Source: JAWOLE01 sp963815655
GTDB taxonomy: Bacteria > Acidobacteriota > Thermoanaerobaculia > UBA5066 > Gp7-AA6
Direction of reading: 5' to 3'
DNA: 64,000 nucleotides
Assembly: GCA_963815655.1 (NCBI GenBank)
Contig: CAWFHK010000001.1
Location: forward strand, 1,302,001-1,366,000
Of this stretch, positions 51,626 through 59,754 are shown one piece after another. Position numbers and translations under genes: made by a program. The first letter of the stretch is position 1, and each line of letters opens with the position of its first letter. The notes under the pieces were generated by a model that saw nothing but the letters and a program-made list of their open reading frames with translations, was not told where the DNA came from and searched no databases.

Positions 51626-52009
51626 TCACCAGATGAAGGAGCGCTCGGCGGAGCGGATGAGGGAGATCGCCGTCGGCCATCCGACGACGCCGTCCACGCA
51701 GGCCGCGATCCGGTCGCGGTCCAGGCGGCGGTTGACCATCGAGGCGGAGCAGGCGAGGGACCGCACGCCGCCGGCTTCCCGGGCCTCGCGCAGGAGAAGG
51801 CCGGCGCCGCCCGCATCCGCCCGCTCCTCCGAGAGACGCCCGGAGACCAGGGCCTCGAGGGCCGCGTCGAACCAGATGAGCGTCACCGGAATGCCGAGCG
51901 ACACAGCGGCGGCCGTCATCGCGGCGGCTTCGTAGAGGACGTCCTCCGCGTCACGCTGGAGGAGAAGCACCCAGAACGGAGGCGCCGGGGTCTTCTCCGT
52001 CGGGGTCAT
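51626..52009 (-). CDS. DsrE-family-like protein
   Basis: 127 residues with the DsrE/F fold pattern: a hydrophobic first strand (FWVLLLQ), alternating helices and strands (ALGIPVTLIWFDAALE-type region, VRSLACSASMVNRRLDRDRI) and a closing helix (VDGVVGWPTAISLI). A single Cys in LACSASM is where the family's active or sulfur-carrying Cys sits. Many members only resemble sulfur-relay proteins. ATG 52009 shares ATGA with the stop of the PHP gene. Role unknown. Confidence 0.65.
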   Translation of the reverse strand: MTPTEKTPAPPFWVLLLQRDAEDVLYEAAAMTAAAVSLGIPVTLIWFDAALEALVSGRLSEERADAGGAGLLLREAREAGGVRSLACSASMVNRRLDRDRIAACVDGVVGWPTAISLIRSAERSFIW

Positions 52010-52830
52010 CGCGAGCGGGCGCGGGCGCGCAGGAGGCCCAGCATCTCCGCCGTGCCGACGACTCCCCCCGGGTGCTTGCGCCCTTCGGGGGTGCCGTGGA
52101 AGTCGCTTCCGGCCGTCACGAGGAGGTTCTCGTCCCGCGCGATGGCGCCGAAGAGGGCCTCCTCCTCCGGTCCGTGATCGGGATGAAAGACCTCGACCGC
52201 GTCGAGCCCCGCCGCCGCGAGGGCCCGGATGAGCCCGGCCGGGTCCTTGTACCAGATTCCGTGGGCGAGCGAGGAGACGCCTCCCGCTTCGCGGATCGCC
52301 TCGAGCACGTCGGGGGCCTGCCACTTCGTCGAGGGGACGTACCAGGGATGCTCGCGGCCGAGGAACCGGCTGAAGGCGTCGTCGTTGGACGACGCGTGCC
52401 CGGCCAGCATGAGGGCGCGCGCCAGATGCGGCCGGCCCCAGACGCCGTCGCCGACGTCCCGCCGGATGGCGTCCAGGTCGAGCGCGTAACCGGCCGCGAT
52501 CAGCTTCTCGGCCATGAGCTCTCCGCGGCGGCGCCGGTTCTTCTGCCGCTCCCCGAGGCGGGAGTTGAACCGGTCGCTCCTCTCGTCCACGAAGAGCGCG
52601 AGGATGTGGACGTCGTCCGCGCCCTGGAAGTCGGCCGAGACCTCGGCTCCGGGAATCAGTTCCATGCCGAGCCTCTCCGCCTCCGCCCGGGCCTCCGGAA
52701 GACCCTGCAGCGTGTCGTGGTCCGTCAGGGCGAAGGCCTCGATCCCCGCGTCCTTCATCTTCCGGACCAGCTCGGCCGGGGAATCGAGGCCGTCGGACTC
52801 GCTGGAGTGAGTGTGGAGGTCGATGCGCAT
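52006..52830 (-). CDS. PHP-domain phosphoesterase
   Basis: 274 residues of the polymerase/histidinol phosphatase fold: MRIDLHTHSSESDG (metal ligands), FALTDHDTLQG, LIPGAEVSAD, VSSLAHGIWY, VFHPDHGPE and VTAGSDFHG. The layout fits RNase AM/YciV-type 3',5'-nucleotide phosphatases, but the substrate is not certain. ATG 52830 is chosen because DLHTH should lie within a few residues of the start. Divergent from polX. Confidence 0.85.
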   Translation of the reverse strand: MRIDLHTHSSESDGLDSPAELVRKMKDAGIEAFALTDHDTLQGLPEARAEAERLGMELIPGAEVSADFQGADDVHILALFVDERSDRFNSRLGERQKNRRRRGELMAEKLIAAGYALDLDAIRRDVGDGVWGRPHLARALMLAGHASSNDDAFSRFLGREHPWYVPSTKWQAPDVLEAIREAGGVSSLAHGIWYKDPAGLIRALAAAGLDAVEVFHPDHGPEEEALFGAIARDENLLVTAGSDFHGTPEGRKHPGGVVGTAEMLGLLRARARSR

Positions 52831-52853
52831 GGAAAGGGATATTACCCGTGAGA

Positions 52854-52884
52854 AGGTGTCAGGGAACAGGTCAACCTGACACCT
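52854..52884. other. Perfect 10-bp dyad between divergent genes
   Basis: AGGTGTCAGG (52854-52863) and CCTGACACCT (52875-52884) are exact reverse complements with an 11-base loop (GAACAGGTCAA), which itself contains part of the motif. It lies between the PHP and polX genes, so an operator or REP-like element is more likely than a terminator. Confidence 0.5.
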
Positions 52885-52897
52885 ACAATCCCCCGAC

Positions 52898-54643
52898 ATG
52901 GACCGGAAACAAATAGCGCGGATCCTCGAGGAGATCGCCGCCATGCTCGAACTGGCCGGCGAGAGCGTCTTCAAGGTGCGCGCCTACGAGGGAGGCGCCA
53001 GGGCCATCCTCTCGTTTTCGGGGGACTTCGAGAAGGCGGTGCGCAGCCGGGAGCTGCTCGAGGTCCCGGGAATCGGAAGGGGCCTCTTCGACAACATCGA
53101 GACCCTCGCGCGGACTGGGTCGCTCCCCTATTACGACGAGCTGCGCGCACGTTTTCCGCCGGGGCTCCGCGACTGTCTCAAGGTCCCGGGCCTTGGCGCC
53201 CGCAAGGTGAGGCGGCTCCGGGAAGCCCTCGGCATCGACTCCCTCGAGTCGCTGGAGAAGGCGTGCCGGGACGGCCGGCTCGCGGGGATCAAGGGATTCG
53301 GCCCGGCGACCGTCGAGAGGATCGTCCGGGGAATCGCCCTCCTGCGCTCGAGCGCCGGCTTTCACCGTTACCCCCGGGCCCTGCGGCGGGGCGAGGAGAT
53401 CCTCCAGGCGCTCCGGGGGACGGGTCTCGCCTCGCGCCTCGCGATCGCCGGGAGCCTGCGCCGCCGCAAGGAGATCATTCGCGACATCGACATCGTCGCG
53501 GCGTCCCGGGAGCCGGACCTTCTCTGCGCCGCCTTCCGGTCCCTGCCCGGCGCGGTCGAAGTGACGGCGGAAGGTCCGACGAAGACATCCCTGCGGTTCG
53601 CCGACGGGCCCGCCGCCGATCTCCGGGTCGTCTCCGAGGAGGAGTTTCCGGCGGCCCTCCTTTATTTCACGGGGTCCCAGGAGCACAACACGCAGCTCCG
53701 GATGCGGGCAGTGAAGCGGGGAATGAAGCTGAACGAGTACGCCCTCTTCGCGGCGGAGGCCCCGGGCCGGCCCAGGCCGTGCGCCAGCGAAGAGGCGATC
53801 TATGCCGCGCTCGGCCTCGCGTACATCGAGCCGGAGCTTCGGGAGGCGTGGGGGGAGATCGAGGCGGCCGAGCGCGGAACGCTCCCGGTCCTGGTCGAAG
53901 AGCGGGACCTGCGCGGATTGATTCACCTGCACACGACCGCGTCCGACGGCCGCGACACGCTCGCGGACATGGTCGCGGCCGCCCGGGCCGCCGGCTACTC
54001 CTACGCCGCGATCACGGACCACAGCCAGTCGGCCGCCTATGCCGGCGGACTCGACACGCAGCGCGTCCTCGCCCAGCGGGAGGAGATCCGCGCTCTGCGG
54101 CGCGCGTTCCCGGGCTTCCGGATCTTCCACGGCTCGGAGGCCGACATCCTCGCGGACGGCTCCATCGATTACGGCGACGAGTTCCTGAAGGGCTTCGACC
54201 TCGTCGTGGCGTCCGTTCACTCGCGCTTCGGCCTCTCCCGTGAGGAGCAGACGCGCCGCCTGGTCCGCGCGGTGCGCAATCCCCTCGTCTCGGTCCTCGG
54301 GCACCCGAGCGGCCGGCTCCTGCTCTCCCGCGAGGGACTCGAGGCCGACTGGGAAGCGGTGCTCGAAGCCGCGGCCGAGAGCGGCTGCGCCCTTGAGATC
54401 AACTGCAACCCGGAGCGCCTGGACCTCGACTGGCGCCTCTGCCGCCGCGCGGCCGACGCGGGCATCCTCCTCTCGATCGGCCCGGACGCGCATTCCGCCG
54501 CGGAGCTCGGGCTCGTCACCTTCGGGCTCGGCATCGCCCGCAAGGGGTGGGTCACGAAAGAAGAGACCCTCAACGCGAAATCGGCCGCCGAACTGGAAGG
54601 CTGGCTGGAACGGCGTCGCGGAGAGCCATTGCCCGATTTGTGA
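52898..54643 (+). CDS. polX: DNA polymerase X family with PHP domain
   Basis: 581 residues: helix-hairpin-helix and 8-kDa-like domain (1-130; VPGIGRGLFDNI, VPGLGARKVRRL, IKGFGPATVERI), nucleotidyltransferase (150-315; IAGSLRRRKEIIRDIDIV with the GSxxR and D-x-D), then a C-terminal PHP domain (335-575; LIHLHTTASDGRDT, ITDHSQS, GSEADILADG, SVHSRF, GPDAHS) that acts as a 3'-5' exonuclease in this family. It fills gaps in base-excision repair. The last codons and TGA (PDL-stop) lie in repeat R15. Confidence 0.93.
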   Translation: MDRKQIARILEEIAAMLELAGESVFKVRAYEGGARAILSFSGDFEKAVRSRELLEVPGIGRGLFDNIETLARTGSLPYYDELRARFPPGLRDCLKVPGLGARKVRRLREALGIDSLESLEKACRDGRLAGIKGFGPATVERIVRGIALLRSSAGFHRYPRALRRGEEILQALRGTGLASRLAIAGSLRRRKEIIRDIDIVAASREPDLLCAAFRSLPGAVEVTAEGPTKTSLRFADGPAADLRVVSEEEFPAALLYFTGSQEHNTQLRMRAVKRGMKLNEYALFAAEAPGRPRPCASEEAIYAALGLAYIEPELREAWGEIEAAERGTLPVLVEERDLRGLIHLHTTASDGRDTLADMVAAARAAGYSYAAITDHSQSAAYAGGLDTQRVLAQREEIRALRRAFPGFRIFHGSEADILADGSIDYGDEFLKGFDLVVASVHSRFGLSREEQTRRLVRAVRNPLVSVLGHPSGRLLLSREGLEADWEAVLEAAAESGCALEINCNPERLDLDWRLCRRAADAGILLSIGPDAHSAAELGLVTFGLGIARKGWVTKEETLNAKSAAELEGWLERRRGEPLPDL

Positions 54644-54710
54644 TTGGTGATTGGTGATTGGTGATTGGCGGGAGTGGAGCTTCGTTCCCTCGATCACAAA
54701 TCACCAATCG
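54634..54710. repeat. Array R15 (GTGATTG class) with inverted arm
   Basis: GATTTGTGATTGGTGATTGG and further GTGATTG units to 54668, a spacer of about 24 bases, then the inverted block CGATCACAAATCACCAATCG (54691-54710). It includes the polX stop and ends a few bases before the TetR promoter. Confidence 0.88.
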
Positions 54711-54713
54711 CTC

Positions 54714-54750
54714 TTGACTTTTAGTAAATAACTGTATAGTTATTTACTCC
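54714..54750 (+). promoter_or_regulatory. TetR promoter overlapped by a 26-base palindrome
   Basis: TTGACT (54714-54719) and TATAGT or TAGTTA (54735-54742) form the promoter. AGTAAATAACT (54723-54733) and AGTTATTTACT (54738-54748) are perfect 11-base arms around GTAT, covering the -10 and ending 2 bases before ATG 54751. This fits an operator for TetR autorepression; the transcript would have almost no leader. Confidence 0.72.
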
Positions 54751-55380
54751 ATGGGCCGTCCGGCGCGGGTCACGCGCGAGCAGGTCCTCGTCGAGGCGCG
54801 CCGCGCCTTCGCCGAGAGGGGATTCGAGGGGACCACGCTCGCCGACATCGGCGCGCGCCTGGGCGTCTCGCCGGCGGCGCTCCTGCGCCACGCCCCTTCG
54901 AAGAAGGCTCTCTTCGCGGTGGCGATGGAATCGGAGCCGGCCAGCCAATCGCTCCCGACGGATTTTCTCGCCTCGGTCCCCCTCTCGCACGACCCGGCGC
55001 GCGTGCTGCGCCGCCTCGCGCTGGCGTTCATCCCGTTCATCGAGCAGAAGATGGGTGAGAACATCGCCCGTTTTCTCCGAGCCCGGACGGAGGAGGAGGC
55101 GTGGACGATCCGCCTCCCCTTCGATCCCCGGAGCAAGAGCTCTCCCCCGGTCCGGGCGATCCGGGCGCTCGAAACGTATTTTCGCCGGGCGCGGGCGGCG
55201 GGGAAGATCTCGCTCCGCCAGCCGCGGGCCGGCGCGCTGGCGTTCCTGGGAACGCTCCAGTCCTATGTTTTTTTCCATCGGGTGTTGCGGGTCGACCCCC
55301 CGATCCCCCTCGACACCTACCTCGATACCGTCCTGGAGGTCTGGAGGCGAGGGGCACTCCGGCACGGGAGGACCGAATGA
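54751..55380 (+). CDS. TetR-family transcriptional regulator
   Basis: 209 residues: an N-terminal helix-turn-helix (REQVLVEARRAFAERGFEGTTLADIGARLGVSPAALLRHAPSKKALF arrangement, residues 8-55) and a helical ligand domain (60-200). It heads a five-protein region with an efflux membrane fusion protein and an ABC exporter, overlapping the next gene by ATGA. With the palindrome at its own promoter it is probably an autorepressor that lifts in the presence of a substrate of that exporter; the ligand is unknown. Confidence 0.9.
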   Translation: MGRPARVTREQVLVEARRAFAERGFEGTTLADIGARLGVSPAALLRHAPSKKALFAVAMESEPASQSLPTDFLASVPLSHDPARVLRRLALAFIPFIEQKMGENIARFLRARTEEEAWTIRLPFDPRSKSSPPVRAIRALETYFRRARAAGKISLRQPRAGALAFLGTLQSYVFFHRVLRVDPPIPLDTYLDTVLEVWRRGALRHGRTE

Positions 55381-56309
55381 AACGGAAGATCCTGCTCGCT
55401 CTCGTCGTGGTCGTCGTGGCGGCGGGCGCCGTCGCGTGGTGGCTGGCGTCGCGGCGCGGAGAGAAGCCTCTCCTGCTCTCGGGCGCGATCGAGGCGCGCG
55501 ACGTCGAGGTCGGATCGCTCCTCGGCGGCCGGATCGCGAAGGTCCTGGTCGAAGAGGGCACGGTCGTCATCGCCGGACAGCCGATCGTCCAGTTCGAGAC
55601 CGACCTGATCGACCTCCAGATCCAGCAGCAGCGCTCGAGGATCGCGCAGGCGCAGGCGAACCTGACCAAGGCGCTGCGCGGGCCGCGGGTCGAGGTGATC
55701 GGAAGCGCGCGCGCGTCGGCGGAGAACGCCGAACGGGAGCGGCTCCGCCAGAAGGGGCTCCTCGAGAAAGGCGTGACCTCCCAGCAGCAGTACGACGCGG
55801 CCGCCACGCAGGCGAAGACCACGCGGGAAGCGCTCCTGGAGCTCGAGCGCGGCAACAGGCCGGAGGACATCGCCGCCGCCCGCGCGGCCCTCGGCATGGA
55901 GGAGAGGCAGCTCGCGTATCTCGAACGCCAGCGGGCCGAGTCGGTGGTCGCCGCGCCCGCTCCGGGACTGATCGAGTCCATGGACCTCCGGCCCGGGGAC
56001 CTCGTCGGCGGCAACCAGCCGGTCGCCCGGATGCTCGAGCCGTCGCAGATCTGGGTCCGCGTCTACGTGCCGGAGCCGGAGCTGGGCCGCGTGCGCGTGG
56101 GCCAGAAGGCCCTCCTGACAGTCGATACCTTCCCGAACACGGAGTTCTCCGGGCATGTCGTGGAGATCCGCACGCAGGCCGAGTACACACCGCGAAACGT
56201 CCAGACGCTCGACCAGCGCATGGACCAGGTCTTCGGCGTCAAGGTGGCGATCGATCCGACGCCGCGGCTGAAGCCGGGGATGGCGGCCATGGTGAGGCTC
56301 GTGGAATGA
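55377..56309 (+). CDS. HlyD-family membrane fusion protein
   Basis: 310 residues like YbhG/EmrA-type adaptor proteins: an N-terminal membrane helix (5-23), a biotinyl-lipoyl hairpin half (SGAIEARDVEVGSLLGGRIAKVLVEEG), a coiled coil (75-190; QQQRSRIAQAQANLTKAL, ERLRQKGLLEKGVTSQQQYD) and a second half with VVAAPAPGLIESMDLRPGD. It links an inner-membrane ABC exporter to the outer membrane. It is translationally coupled to the TetR gene before and the ATPase gene after it (both ATGA overlaps). No TolC-like gene is in this window. Confidence 0.9.
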   Translation: MKRKILLALVVVVVAAGAVAWWLASRRGEKPLLLSGAIEARDVEVGSLLGGRIAKVLVEEGTVVIAGQPIVQFETDLIDLQIQQQRSRIAQAQANLTKALRGPRVEVIGSARASAENAERERLRQKGLLEKGVTSQQQYDAAATQAKTTREALLELERGNRPEDIAAARAALGMEERQLAYLERQRAESVVAAPAPGLIESMDLRPGDLVGGNQPVARMLEPSQIWVRVYVPEPELGRVRVGQKALLTVDTFPNTEFSGHVVEIRTQAEYTPRNVQTLDQRMDQVFGVKVAIDPTPRLKPGMAAMVRLVE

Positions 56310-57349
56310 CGTCGAGAGTCGAGGGTCGAGAGTCGAGCGTGGACCCCGCCGGCGAGAATCCACCGGGCGCGCGCGACTACGGGATCGTCGTGGAAGGCGT
56401 CTCCCGCGACTTCGGCCCGATCCGGGCCCTCGACAAGGTCTCGCTGCACGTCCCCCGCGGCGAGATCTACGGACTGCTCGGCCCCAACGGGTCGGGCAAG
56501 TCCACGCTCATCCGGATCCTCTGCGGCCTCCTCGTCCCGACGGAAGGGCACGCCTCGGTGGACGGCCTGGACGTCGTGACGCAGGGGGAGGAGGTCCGCC
56601 GCCGGATCGGCTACGTGCCCCAGAGGTTCTCGCTCTACGAGGACCTCACGGTTCTCGAGAACCTGAACTTCTTCGCCTCCGTGTACGGCCTGAAGGGAGC
56701 GGAGCTCAAGGAGCGGCGCGAGTGGGCGATCAAGCTGACCGCGATCGGCCCGTATCGCGGCCGCCTCGCCGGCCAGCTCTCCGGAGGATGGAAGCAGCGC
56801 CTCGCGCTCGCCGCCTCGCTGATGCACCGGCCCCGCGTCCTCTTCCTGGACGAGCCGACCGCGGGAATCGATCCCGTCGCCCGGCGCGAGCTGTGGAATC
56901 TCCTCTTCACGCTCGCCGGCGAAGGCGTCACGCTCCTGGTCTCCACCCACTACATGGACGAGGCGGAGCGCTGCGGCCGCGTGGCGTACCTGTACCTCTC
57001 GAAGATGCTGGTCGAGGGGGATCCGGCCGGCCTCACGAAACTGCCCGGCATCACGCCCGAGGGAACCCGGCGCGTCCAGGCCGACTGCGAACGGGGCGCC
57101 GCCGCCGTCATGACCCAGGCCCGAACGCTGCCGTACGTCGAGGACGTCACGATCTTCGGCAACGCCCTGCACCTGCTCGTGCGCGCCGACGTGGCCGACG
57201 CGCGGATCGCGCGGGATCTCGAGGAGACGTCCCACGCCAGGGTCACGATCCAGCCGATCGAGGCCTCGCTCGAAGACGTCTTCGTCCGGTTGACGCGCCT
57301 CCAGATCGAGCAGCGCGGCGAAGTCCCGGCCGCGGCGGAGGCGCGATGA
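56306..57349 (+). CDS. ABC-2-type exporter ATP-binding protein
   Basis: 347 residues: Walker A GPNGSGKSTLIRIL, Q-loop YVPQRFSLYEDLTV, signature LSGGWKQRLALAASL, Walker B VLFLDEPTAGIDP and switch His STHYMDEAE. The C-terminal 90 residues form the extra domain of YbhF-like exporters. ATG 56306 overlaps the previous stop. Residues 2-13 (TSRVEGRESSVD) are encoded by array R16, so the N-terminus is longer than the family norm, which starts near IVVEGVSRDFG. It forms an exporter with the adjacent permease. Confidence 0.9.
   Translation: MTSRVEGRESSVDPAGENPPGARDYGIVVEGVSRDFGPIRALDKVSLHVPRGEIYGLLGPNGSGKSTLIRILCGLLVPTEGHASVDGLDVVTQGEEVRRRIGYVPQRFSLYEDLTVLENLNFFASVYGLKGAELKERREWAIKLTAIGPYRGRLAGQLSGGWKQRLALAASLMHRPRVLFLDEPTAGIDPVARRELWNLLFTLAGEGVTLLVSTHYMDEAERCGRVAYLYLSKMLVEGDPAGLTKLPGITPEGTRRVQADCERGAAAVMTQARTLPYVEDVTIFGNALHLLVRADVADARIARDLEETSHARVTIQPIEASLEDVFVRLTRLQIEQRGEVPAAAEAR
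56308..56341. repeat. Array R16 (GTCGAGA class) inside an ATPase N-terminus
   Basis: Four 7-base units GTCGAGA/GTCGAGG/GTCGAGA/GTCGAGC starting just after the stop of the membrane fusion protein gene. Because the ATPase start overlaps that stop, the array is translated in frame. Confidence 0.75.
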
Positions 57350-58452
57350 GGGGATTCCTCCCGGTCCTGAAGAAAGAGGCGGTCCAGATGATCCGGGACC
57401 GCGGCACACTCCAGTTCGCGCTGCTCGTCCCCGCGTTCCAGCTCGTGCTTTTCGGCCTGATCGACACGAACGTCAAGCACGTCCGCACCGCCGTCTTCGA
57501 CCAGAGCCGCACGCAGGAGAGCCGTCGGCTCCTGAACGATTTCGTCAACACGAGCTACTTCGACATCGTGTCCTACGTCCCTTCGAAGGCGGCCCTGAAG
57601 GAGTCCATCGTGGCGGGCCGGGCTTCGACGGGCATCGAGATCCCGCCCGATTACGCACGGCGGCGCGTCAAAGGCGAGCCGGCCGACGTGCTCGTCCTGA
57701 TCGACGGCTCGGACTCCACGATCTCCGCGGCGGCGCTCGCCGCGGCGAACGGCGTTGCCTTCGCGCGGTCGTTCACCGAGCTCGCGGAGCGGGCGGGCGC
57801 GAAGGATCTCCCGATCCGCGTGCACCCTCTCCTTCTGTTCAACCCCGACTCGCGCAGCGCGAACCTGCTCATCCCGGGGCTCGTCGCGATCCTGCTGACG
57901 TTTTCCGGCACGCTCCTCGCGGCGTTCGCGATCGTCCGCGAGCGGGAGCGCGGCACCCTCGAGCAGCTCATGGTGACGCCCGCCTCCCCCGTCGCCGTCG
58001 TGCTCGGCAAGCTCCTCCCCTATCTCGCCCTCGCCTTCGCGCAGCTGCTCTTCGTCCTGTTCCTCATGACGGTCGTCTTCCGCGTGCCGATCCACGGGAA
58101 TCTCCCGCTCCTGCTGGCTCTCTCGGTCATCTACATCTTCGCCCTCCTCTCGCTCGGCCTGCTCGTCTCCTCGCGCGCGGGCTCGCAGATGGAGGCGATC
58201 CAGCTCGCGCAGATGTTCCTGCTCCCGTCGATCATGTTGTCGGGCTACATCTTCCCGCTCTCCTCCCTCCCGACCCCTCTGCGGCTCCTCGCCCAGCTGC
58301 TTCCGGCCACCCACTTCATCGCGATCGCCCGCGGGATCATCATCCGCGGCGCCGTCTTCGGCGACCTCTGGCGCGACGTGGCGGCGCTCGTGGTGATCGC
58401 CGCCGTCCTCGTCGCCGCGAGCACCCGGGCGTTCCGGAAGACGATCAGCTGA
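57346..58452 (+). CDS. ABC-2-type exporter permease
   Basis: 368 residues of the YbhS/YbhR type: an N-terminal helix (20-40), a large periplasmic loop (45-180) and five C-terminal helices (ANLLIPGLVAILLTFSGTLLAAFAI, LGKLLPYLALAFAQLLFVLFLMTVV and the following ones). It contains the ABC-2 motif region (RERERGTLEQLMVTP). ATG 57346 overlaps the ATPase stop. The exporter probably handles drugs or lipids. The stop lies in repeat R17. Confidence 0.9.
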   Translation: MRGFLPVLKKEAVQMIRDRGTLQFALLVPAFQLVLFGLIDTNVKHVRTAVFDQSRTQESRRLLNDFVNTSYFDIVSYVPSKAALKESIVAGRASTGIEIPPDYARRRVKGEPADVLVLIDGSDSTISAAALAAANGVAFARSFTELAERAGAKDLPIRVHPLLLFNPDSRSANLLIPGLVAILLTFSGTLLAAFAIVRERERGTLEQLMVTPASPVAVVLGKLLPYLALAFAQLLFVLFLMTVVFRVPIHGNLPLLLALSVIYIFALLSLGLLVSSRAGSQMEAIQLAQMFLLPSIMLSGYIFPLSSLPTPLRLLAQLLPATHFIAIARGIIIRGAVFGDLWRDVAALVVIAAVLVAASTRAFRKTIS

Positions 58453-58535
58453 TCGGGTGATCGGGTGATCGGGCCATCGGGTGATCGACCGGGGCTTTCA
58501 ATCACCCGATCACCCGATCGCAGATCACCCGATAA
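58443..58535. repeat. Array R17 (GGTGATCG class) with inverted arm
   Basis: GATCGGGTGATCGGGTGATC and further units to 58487, then a spacer (GACCGGGGCTTTCA) and inverted copies AATCACCCGATCACCCGATC and AGATCACCCGATA. The two blocks pair over 20 or more bases. It contains the permease stop and precedes the peroxiredoxin gene. Confidence 0.88.
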
Positions 58536-58587
58536 CGATAGAATCGCGGCGCGCGGCCAGCGCGCAGACGCCGCAAGGAGCCGCATC

Positions 58588-59052
58588 ATGACTCACCTGG
58601 AGCCCGGCGACACGGCCCCGGATTTCACGCTCTCCTCGACGATCGGGGACAAGGTCACGCTCTCCGACTACCGGGGGAAGAAGAACGTGCTGCTGCTCTT
58701 CTATCCGCTCGACTTCTCGCCGACGTGCTCGAAGGAGACGAAGCAGTGCGCGGAGATGCTGCCGGAGGCGGGAAATGACGACGTCGCGGTGCTCGGGATC
58801 TTCGTGGACTCGCTCTGGGCGCACAAGGCGTTTGCTCCGCAGAACGGGATCACCTATCCCCTGCTGGCGGATTTTCACCCCAAGGGGGAGGTCTCGCGCC
58901 GGTACGGCGTGTACCTGGACGACAAGGGGTTCTCGGCGCGGACCGCCTTCATCGTCGGGAAGGACGGCAGGATCAAGGACGTCGTCGAGAGCGACATCCC
59001 CGTCGCCCGGGACGTCGGCCGGCTCCTCGAGAGGGCCCGCGCCGCCGCATGA
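58588..59052 (+). CDS. Peroxiredoxin (AhpC/TSA, BCP-like)
   Basis: 154 residues of the thioredoxin-like peroxiredoxin fold: GDTAPDFTLSSTIGDKVTLSDYRG, FYPLDFSPTCSKE with the peroxidatic Cys near 47, and SARTAFIVGKDGRIKDVV. A second Cys nearby (KQC) may act as resolving residue. It detoxifies peroxides in the cytoplasm. ATG 58588 has AAGGAG 6 bases upstream. It shares ATGA with folE, so the two are coupled; redox and pterin supply may be co-regulated. Confidence 0.92.
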   Translation: MTHLEPGDTAPDFTLSSTIGDKVTLSDYRGKKNVLLLFYPLDFSPTCSKETKQCAEMLPEAGNDDVAVLGIFVDSLWAHKAFAPQNGITYPLLADFHPKGEVSRRYGVYLDDKGFSARTAFIVGKDGRIKDVVESDIPVARDVGRLLERARAAA

Positions 59053-59651
59053 GCGAGACCCTCGCCGCCCTCCCCTCCGTCGAAGACGAGGAAAAAGTCC
59101 GCGCGATCGCGGCGCAGATGCGGCGCGTCCTCGAGCTGCTCGGCCTCGACGTCACCGATCCCAATCTGACCGAGACGCCGGAGCGGGTCGCCAGGATGTA
59201 CCTGGAGATGTTCGGCGGCCTGGCCGAGGGGGCGGAGCCGAACATCACCTTCTTCCCCAATGACGAGCGCTACACGGCCATGGTCATCGAGAAGGACATC
59301 CCGTTCTACTCGCTCTGCTCGCACCACTTCGTCCCTTTCTACGGCCACGCGCACATCGCCTACATCCCCAACGACAAGATCGCCGGGCTCTCCAAGATGC
59401 CGCGGATCCTGGAGTTCTACGCCCGCCGGCCGCAGCTCCAGGAGCGCCTGACCGAGCAGGTTGCCGCCTTCCTCGCCGAGAAGCTCTCGCCGCAGGGCGT
59501 CATGGTGGTCATCGAGGCGCGGCACCTCTGCGTCGAGATGCGGGGAGTCAAGAAGCCGGGCGCCCTGACGGTCACCTCCGCCATCCGCGGCATCTTCAAT
59601 AACCGGGCGGTCCGGGAGGAGTTCCTGGACCTGCTGAACCGCAGAGGGTAG
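59049..59651 (+). CDS. folE: GTP cyclohydrolase I
   Basis: 200 residues, type I enzyme making dihydroneopterin triphosphate for folate. SLCSHHFVPFYGHAHIAYIP has the zinc Cys and His, EARHLCVEMRGV holds the second zinc Cys, and KMPRILEFYARRPQLQERLTEQ and PGALTVTSAIRGIF complete the family order. It overlaps the peroxiredoxin gene and ends at array R18. Confidence 0.95.
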   Translation: MSETLAALPSVEDEEKVRAIAAQMRRVLELLGLDVTDPNLTETPERVARMYLEMFGGLAEGAEPNITFFPNDERYTAMVIEKDIPFYSLCSHHFVPFYGHAHIAYIPNDKIAGLSKMPRILEFYARRPQLQERLTEQVAAFLAEKLSPQGVMVVIEARHLCVEMRGVKKPGALTVTSAIRGIFNNRAVREEFLDLLNRRG

Positions 59652-59754
59652 TTGTGAATTGTGAATTGTGAGTGGTGAATATCTTAGGATGATCAAGGAA
59701 ACCGCTTTACCAGCCTGTTCACAATTCACAATTCACAACTCACAACTCATAACT
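59651..59754. repeat. Array R18 (GTGAATT class) with inverted arm
   Basis: GTTGTGAATTGTGAATTGTG plus AGTGGTGAAT on the left, a 36-base spacer, then CACAATTCACAATTCACAAC and TCACAACTCATAACTC on the right. It fills the gap between convergent folE and the BtuF-like gene and carries the latter's TGA and last Leu codon. Confidence 0.88.

Noticed and set aside
52854..52884. Intrinsic terminator between PHP and polX genes.
   Set aside because: The dyad is flanked by two diverging starts and has no T-run, so there is no transcript end for it to serve.
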